Shown here in pieces: positions 60,105-64,000 of a stretch of DNA of 64,000 nucleotides. Source of the DNA: Mycolicibacterium aichiense (lineage in GTDB: Bacteria > Actinomycetota > Actinomycetes > Mycobacteriales > Mycobacteriaceae); the NCBI RefSeq assembly GCF_010726245.1, contig NZ_AP022561.1, positions 2,046,001-2,110,000 of the forward strand. Direction: 5' to 3'. Below the pieces are notes generated by a model that saw only the letters and a program-made list of their open reading frames with translations, did not search any database and was not told the origin of the DNA. A program made the translations under genes and the position numbers. Within the stretch, counting starts at the first letter, position 1; each line of letters begins with the position of its first letter.

Positions 60105-61534
60105 GCGGCGTCTTTCGCCGAGCTGCCCTGCCCGGAAGCTCTTGCCGCCGCTGGCTTTCCGCTTTTACCGATGCCCGGTTTCGCCGGCTTGCCGGAGCTC
60201 TTGACCTCGTTACCGGTCGTGGGCTGGTCGGACTTGGCCGTGCGGCTGGGCTTCGACGATGCCTTGCGTTGCACCGGCTTGGACACGGTTTCGGCGGCTG
60301 CCTTCTCGGTGGCGGGCGCGGTGGTGGTTGCAGCTGCCAGTGTGCTCACCGGGGTCGACGCCGGTACGGACGGTGCCGCGGGGACCGCCACGCCGAGGTC
60401 ACCGAGTGCATCGTGGATACCCTGGACGGCAGCCTTGGCGAGGTCCACGCTCAGCGTGACCGGGTTGATCGGCGTGAAGATGGTGAAGGGTGTCGGCTGC
60501 CCGTAATTGCTTCGGTCGTAACCGGTTTCGATCAGCACGCGGGTGACCGGTGAGATCAGGTCGACGAACGGCTTGATGATCGCGGTGGTGCCGGTCGCGG
60601 CGCCGATGTCCAGCAGCGGCTGCATGATCGGCAGTGTCTTGGCCGGAATCGTGATGTAGAGCGTGTCGTTGTAGGTCTGGCAGTTCTTCGGGCTCTGTGA
60701 GCAGTTCATCGCGGTCTCGAGCTCAGGGATGGTGTACCCGTAGGGCAACGCCGTCGACGGGTCGGTTCCTTTGGGCGCCAGGTACGTTCCATGCACGTAC
60801 CAGAATCCGGCAAGCGCGTTCAGGTCGGCCAGCAGGTTGAGCGGATTGGCCGGGAAGTCGGCGACGCCGTCGTACTGGAAGGCGATGTCTGTGGTGTTCA
60901 CCGCCGGCAGCACCGTGGTGTCGGTGGGCGCGGGCTGACCGAACGTGGCGTCCAGGACCGGCACCGTGCCCAGCCACGCCAGGCGCTCGAACAGGCCGCC
61001 GTTCGGACGTTGCGGGTCACCGATGAAGACGAAGGAATACTGCTGCGGAATGACACCGCCGTTGGCGTCGGCCAGCTGACGCTTGACGAGGTTGGAGACC
61101 GTCGCGCCCTGGGAGTAGCCGAAGATCACGACGTCACCGCCCGGATCGGCGGTGTTGGCGGCGTCGATCTGGTCGTTGAGGCTCTGCACACCGCTGGCCA
61201 CCGAGACGTTCCACTTCGCGCCGTTGAGACCGCCCCAGCCCGCGAATGGGAAAGGCCAGAACTGTGCGATGTAGGGGACCGGCTCGGGCGTGCAGACTGT
61301 CGCGCAGGCAGGGGCAAGCGGCTGGATGTAGTAGTTCACTGCGTTCTGCATGTAGTTAGTGCCAGGCGGCGGCACCGAGGGGTTGGGCGTGCCGGTACCG
61401 GGAACAATCAGCGCCACCGCCGCCAGGCTGATCGCTGCGGTGATCGTGCTGGTGATCGCGAGAACGATGGCGGCGAGCGTGGCCAGGACGGCCACCATCG
61501 CCGAGCGCGCGGCGGCGCGGAGGTTTTTACGCAT
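60101..61534 (-). CDS. secreted PE-PPE-domain serine hydrolase with Lys-rich tail
   Basis: A 477-residue protein with a long hydrophobic signal or anchor segment (about 12-45) and a PE-PPE hydrolase domain with nucleophile motif GYSQGA (Ser about 141). The C-terminal ~110 residues are low complexity, rich in Ala, Ser, Thr, Pro and Lys. ATG 61534 is chosen; TTG 61540 would add two residues. It is a larger paralogue of the gene at 1251. Both have charged low-complexity tails, which could hold them in the cell wall. Confidence 0.86.
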   Translation of the reverse strand: MRKNLRAAARSAMVAVLATLAAIVLAITSTITAAISLAAVALIVPGTGTPNPSVPPPGTNYMQNAVNYYIQPLAPACATVCTPEPVPYIAQFWPFPFAGWGGLNGAKWNVSVASGVQSLNDQIDAANTADPGGDVVIFGYSQGATVSNLVKRQLADANGGVIPQQYSFVFIGDPQRPNGGLFERLAWLGTVPVLDATFGQPAPTDTTVLPAVNTTDIAFQYDGVADFPANPLNLLADLNALAGFWYVHGTYLAPKGTDPSTALPYGYTIPELETAMNCSQSPKNCQTYNDTLYITIPAKTLPIMQPLLDIGAATGTTAIIKPFVDLISPVTRVLIETGYDRSNYGQPTPFTIFTPINPVTLSVDLAKAAVQGIHDALGDLGVAVPAAPSVPASTPVSTLAAATTTAPATEKAAAETVSKPVQRKASSKPSRTAKSDQPTTGNEVKSSGKPAKPGIGKSGKPAAARASGQGSSAKDAA

Positions 61535-61630
61535 CAGCAAACTTTCTTTAGCGATATCGAGATTGCTGCGATCATGACATGAGCGGACTTACGCCGGGAG
61601 TGGAATGTGAGAAAAAGCTGAGAAAACCGG

Positions 61631-63913
61631 CTATCGGATCACCGGCGGTCGGTGCGCCTGTACCGGCGGAAGCGGACCGGCGAACTTTTCGACCTGCACC
61701 AGCACCGCGGCGCCGGTGCAGCCGCGGGCCAGCGACGAGGTGCCCACGTCGTCGGTCAGCACGTTGGGGTTGCCGTGAACGCACAGCGAATCCGGGTCCG
61801 AGGGATCGAGCGGGTCGTACCACGCTCCGGTCGACAGCTGCACCACCTGCGGCCGCAGCGCCTCGTCGATGACCACCCCGGCCAGGCACGCTCCGCGGTC
61901 GTTGAACACCCGCACCACCTCGCCACCGGACAGGCCGCGCTGCGCGGCGTCGAAGGGATGCATCCGGATGGGTTCGCGGCCCTGGACTTTCGCATTCTGG
62001 CTGACCGCACCGCCGTCGAGCTGGCCGTGCAGCCGGGTCGCCGGCTGGTTGGCGATCAGGTGAAGCGGAAAGCGTTGGGCGCGTTCGCCACCCAGCCATT
62101 CGACGGGTTCATACCAGCGGGGGTGACCGGCGCAGTCCGGATACTCGAAGCCCGCGATATCGTCGGAGAAGATCTCGATCTTGCCGCTCGGGGTGGCCAA
62201 TGCGTGCCCCTGCGGATCGGCGCGGAAATCGGCCAGCAGAGTCAGTCCGGTCTCCACCGGGAGCCGCAGCACCCCGTCGGCCCAGAACTGATCGAAGTCG
62301 GGGACCGCGAAATCGATTTCGGCCGACCACTTTTCGTACAGGTGCTGCAACCACTGGCGGGCGGTGCGGCCCGAAGTGAACTGCTCGCCGAAGCCCAGCC
62401 GCTCGGCGAGCGCGGCGAAGGTGGTGTAGTCGTCGCGGGACTGGGCGTAGGGCGGCGCCAGCGCGGGCATCGCCACCAGCAGGGGGTCGTTTCGCGACCC
62501 GGAGTAGTCGTCACGTTCGAACGCGGTGGTGGACGGCACGACGATATCGGCGTGCCGGGCCATCGGCGTCCAGTACGGCTCGTGCACCACCACGGTGTCG
62601 ACGCGACCCAGCGCGCGACGCAGCCGGGGCAGGTTCTGGTGATGGTGAAACGGATTGCCGCCGGCCCAGTACACGCATCTGATGTCGGGGTAGGTCAGGG
62701 TGCGGCCGTTGTAGGTGAACGTCTCACCGGGGTGCAGCAGCATGTCGCTGACCGCCGCGACCGGGATGAACGTGCGGACCGGGTTGAGCCCCTGTGGCAG
62801 CGACGGCAGTCGGTGCCGCAGCGGCGGCAAACCGGGTTCGTTCATCGAGCCGTACCCGTGGCCGAATCCGCCTCCGGGAAGGCCGATCTGGCCGAGCATT
62901 GCCGCCAGCGTCAGCCCCATCCACGGCGCCTGCTCGCCGTGCCGGACGCGTTGCAGCGACCAACTGACGGTGACGATCGTGCGTCGGCTGGCCATCCGGG
63001 TGGCCAGCTCGGTGAGCACCGCGGCGTCGATGCCGCAGATCTGGGCCGCCCACTGCGGCGATTTCGGCACACCGTCGTCGGCGCCGAGAAGATACCGCTC
63101 GAACCGGTCGTAGCCGGTGCAGTAGGTGTCGAGGAAGTGCCGGTCGGCGAGGTTCGCGGTGGCCAGCACGTAGGCAAGGGCCAGCATGATCGCCACGTCG
63201 GTACCGGGGACGGCGGGCAGCCACTCGCACTCGCCGTCGACGTCGCTGCGCAGCGGGCTGATCGAGACGATCTGGCCGCCGTTGGCCCGGAACCGGTGCA
63301 GCGCATCGCGGGCCGGGTGGTCCGTCGTGCCGCCGTGGTTGATCCCGGTGTTCTTCAGATTCACCCCGCCGAAGCAGACCATCAGCTCCGTGTGCTCGAC
63401 GATGACGTTCCATTCGGTGGACCGCTTGAACAGGTCGTCGTGAGTACCGACCACCCGCGGCATGATCACGCCGGTGGCGCCCAGGCTGTAGGAGTGCCGC
63501 GAAAACGTATATCCGCCAAGTAGTTTCAGGAATCGGTGCACCTGGCTCTGGGCGTGGTGGAACCGGCCCGCGCTGGCCCAACCGTACGACCCGCCGTAGA
63601 TGGCCTGGTTGCCGTAGGTGTCGACCACCCGGCGCAGTTCGCCGGCGAGAAGCTCGGTCAGTTCATCCCAGTCCACGGCGACGAACTCGTCGGCGCCGCG
63701 GGCGCTGCTGGGCCCGGGCCCGTCGCGCAGCCAGCCGCGGCGGATCGCGGGTGTGGCGATGCGCGAGGAATGTCGTAGCGATCCGGGCAGGTTGCCGAGC
63801 AGGGGCGACGGGTCGGCGTCGCCGGGAAATGGAGTGACCGAGATGATGTCGCCGTCGGCGACCTCGGCGCGAAACGCTCCCCAGTGGGCGAGGCTGCTGC
63901 GGGCGTCGGGCAC
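61631..63913 (-). CDS. bisC: molybdopterin-dependent oxidoreductase (BisC/DMSO-reductase family)
   Basis: A 760-residue molybdenum enzyme of the BisC/TorA group: LAHWGAFRAEVADGDIISVT opens the protein, GGSYGWASAGRFHHAQSQVH contains the Ser expected to ligand Mo, and PGGGFGHGYGSMNEPGLPP and GGNPFHHHQNLPRLRRALGR bind the guanine dinucleotide cofactor. The C-terminal domain contains ANQPATRLHGQLDGGAVSQN. There is no twin-arginine signal, so it is cytoplasmic. Biotin or methionine sulfoxide is the likely substrate. It starts at GTG 63913. Confidence 0.9.
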   Translation of the reverse strand: MPDARSSLAHWGAFRAEVADGDIISVTPFPGDADPSPLLGNLPGSLRHSSRIATPAIRRGWLRDGPGPSSARGADEFVAVDWDELTELLAGELRRVVDTYGNQAIYGGSYGWASAGRFHHAQSQVHRFLKLLGGYTFSRHSYSLGATGVIMPRVVGTHDDLFKRSTEWNVIVEHTELMVCFGGVNLKNTGINHGGTTDHPARDALHRFRANGGQIVSISPLRSDVDGECEWLPAVPGTDVAIMLALAYVLATANLADRHFLDTYCTGYDRFERYLLGADDGVPKSPQWAAQICGIDAAVLTELATRMASRRTIVTVSWSLQRVRHGEQAPWMGLTLAAMLGQIGLPGGGFGHGYGSMNEPGLPPLRHRLPSLPQGLNPVRTFIPVAAVSDMLLHPGETFTYNGRTLTYPDIRCVYWAGGNPFHHHQNLPRLRRALGRVDTVVVHEPYWTPMARHADIVVPSTTAFERDDYSGSRNDPLLVAMPALAPPYAQSRDDYTTFAALAERLGFGEQFTSGRTARQWLQHLYEKWSAEIDFAVPDFDQFWADGVLRLPVETGLTLLADFRADPQGHALATPSGKIEIFSDDIAGFEYPDCAGHPRWYEPVEWLGGERAQRFPLHLIANQPATRLHGQLDGGAVSQNAKVQGREPIRMHPFDAAQRGLSGGEVVRVFNDRGACLAGVVIDEALRPQVVQLSTGAWYDPLDPSDPDSLCVHGNPNVLTDDVGTSSLARGCTGAAVLVQVEKFAGPLPPVQAHRPPVIR

Positions 63914-64000
63914 CCCGCGAGTCTAGGCCGCGGCGCTTCCACCAGTGACTTTGGCGAATCCGGCGGATGCCGCGCAGGCCCACCGTGATGACCAACCATC

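Noticed and set aside
61652..63523. A 623-codon plus-strand frame opposite the molybdoenzyme
   Set aside because: Antisense shadow of the BisC-like gene; the molybdopterin motifs are on the minus strand.
63914..64000. Sequence right of the molybdoenzyme start
   Set aside because: Too short to identify a gene; open frames there are extensions of mirror frames.

Overview
The window is high-GC actinobacterial DNA whose gene order matches a mycobacterial chromosome, most likely a rapidly growing Mycolicibacterium-type species. The order ald/aldR, dapB, thyA-dfrA, thyX-dapA-RNase J, ftsK, argA, pgsA, clgR-pspA-pspM, ephG, recA-recX, miaB, miaA, dapF, hflX follows the Mycobacterium tuberculosis Rv2780-Rv2725c region. 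recA has no intein, and several accessory genes are absent from that pathogen's locus. F420-type and mycofactocin-coupled oxidoreductases and two PE-PPE-domain secreted hydrolases fit the genus. I saw no tRNA, rRNA, CRISPR array or insertion sequence.

Layout. 1-4.4 kb: truncated ald with divergent aldR, a secreted PE-PPE hydrolase, then dapB with three GTGA-coupled small genes. 4.4-15.9 kb: an accessory block on the minus strand. A 1,435-residue AAA-GAF-cyclase protein precedes a tightly coupled operon with a capsid/encapsulin-like protein (split by an apparent one-base shift), a polyprenyl diphosphate synthase, two unknown helical proteins, a CrtC/AttH-like protein, an SCP2-like protein, a large FAD oxidoreductase and a Pro-rich protein with two amphipathic repeats. 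16-28 kb: a TetR gene with a probable frameshift, thymidylate and folate genes, a YcaQ-like glycosylase, an acyl-CoA ligase, a GGDEF protein, thyX, dapA, RNase J and an MFS transporter. 28-31.6 kb: a three-gene heme N-demethylase (amine oxidation) operon and a mycofactocin-type SDR with a small monooxygenase.

31.8-43.4 kb: ftsK, a DUF559 gene flanked by 52-bp imperfect direct repeats (a likely inserted cassette), argA, pgsA, cinA-like, the envelope-stress set clgR-pspA-pspM with a SigE-type promoter, ephG, a glycosyltransferase, then recA with a LexA box and a second promoter of the LexA-independent type, and recX. 43.4-51.5 kb: a DUF305 lipoprotein, a P450, an LLM oxidoreductase, a two-repeat secreted protein, and a glutamate-type ABC transporter operon ending in a DUF1254 gene. 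51.6-64 kb: miaB, membrane proteins, a DUF349 protein, miaA, dapF, hflX, a second PE-PPE hydrolase and a BisC-like molybdoenzyme.

The strongest candidate for an undescribed system is the 4.4-11.5 kb operon: isoprenoid-chain synthesis and lipid-modifying enzymes made together with a small HK97-fold-like shell protein and a repeat/linker protein, possibly an isoprenoid-handling nanocompartment. The shell assignment rests on pattern recognition only and needs a structural comparison.
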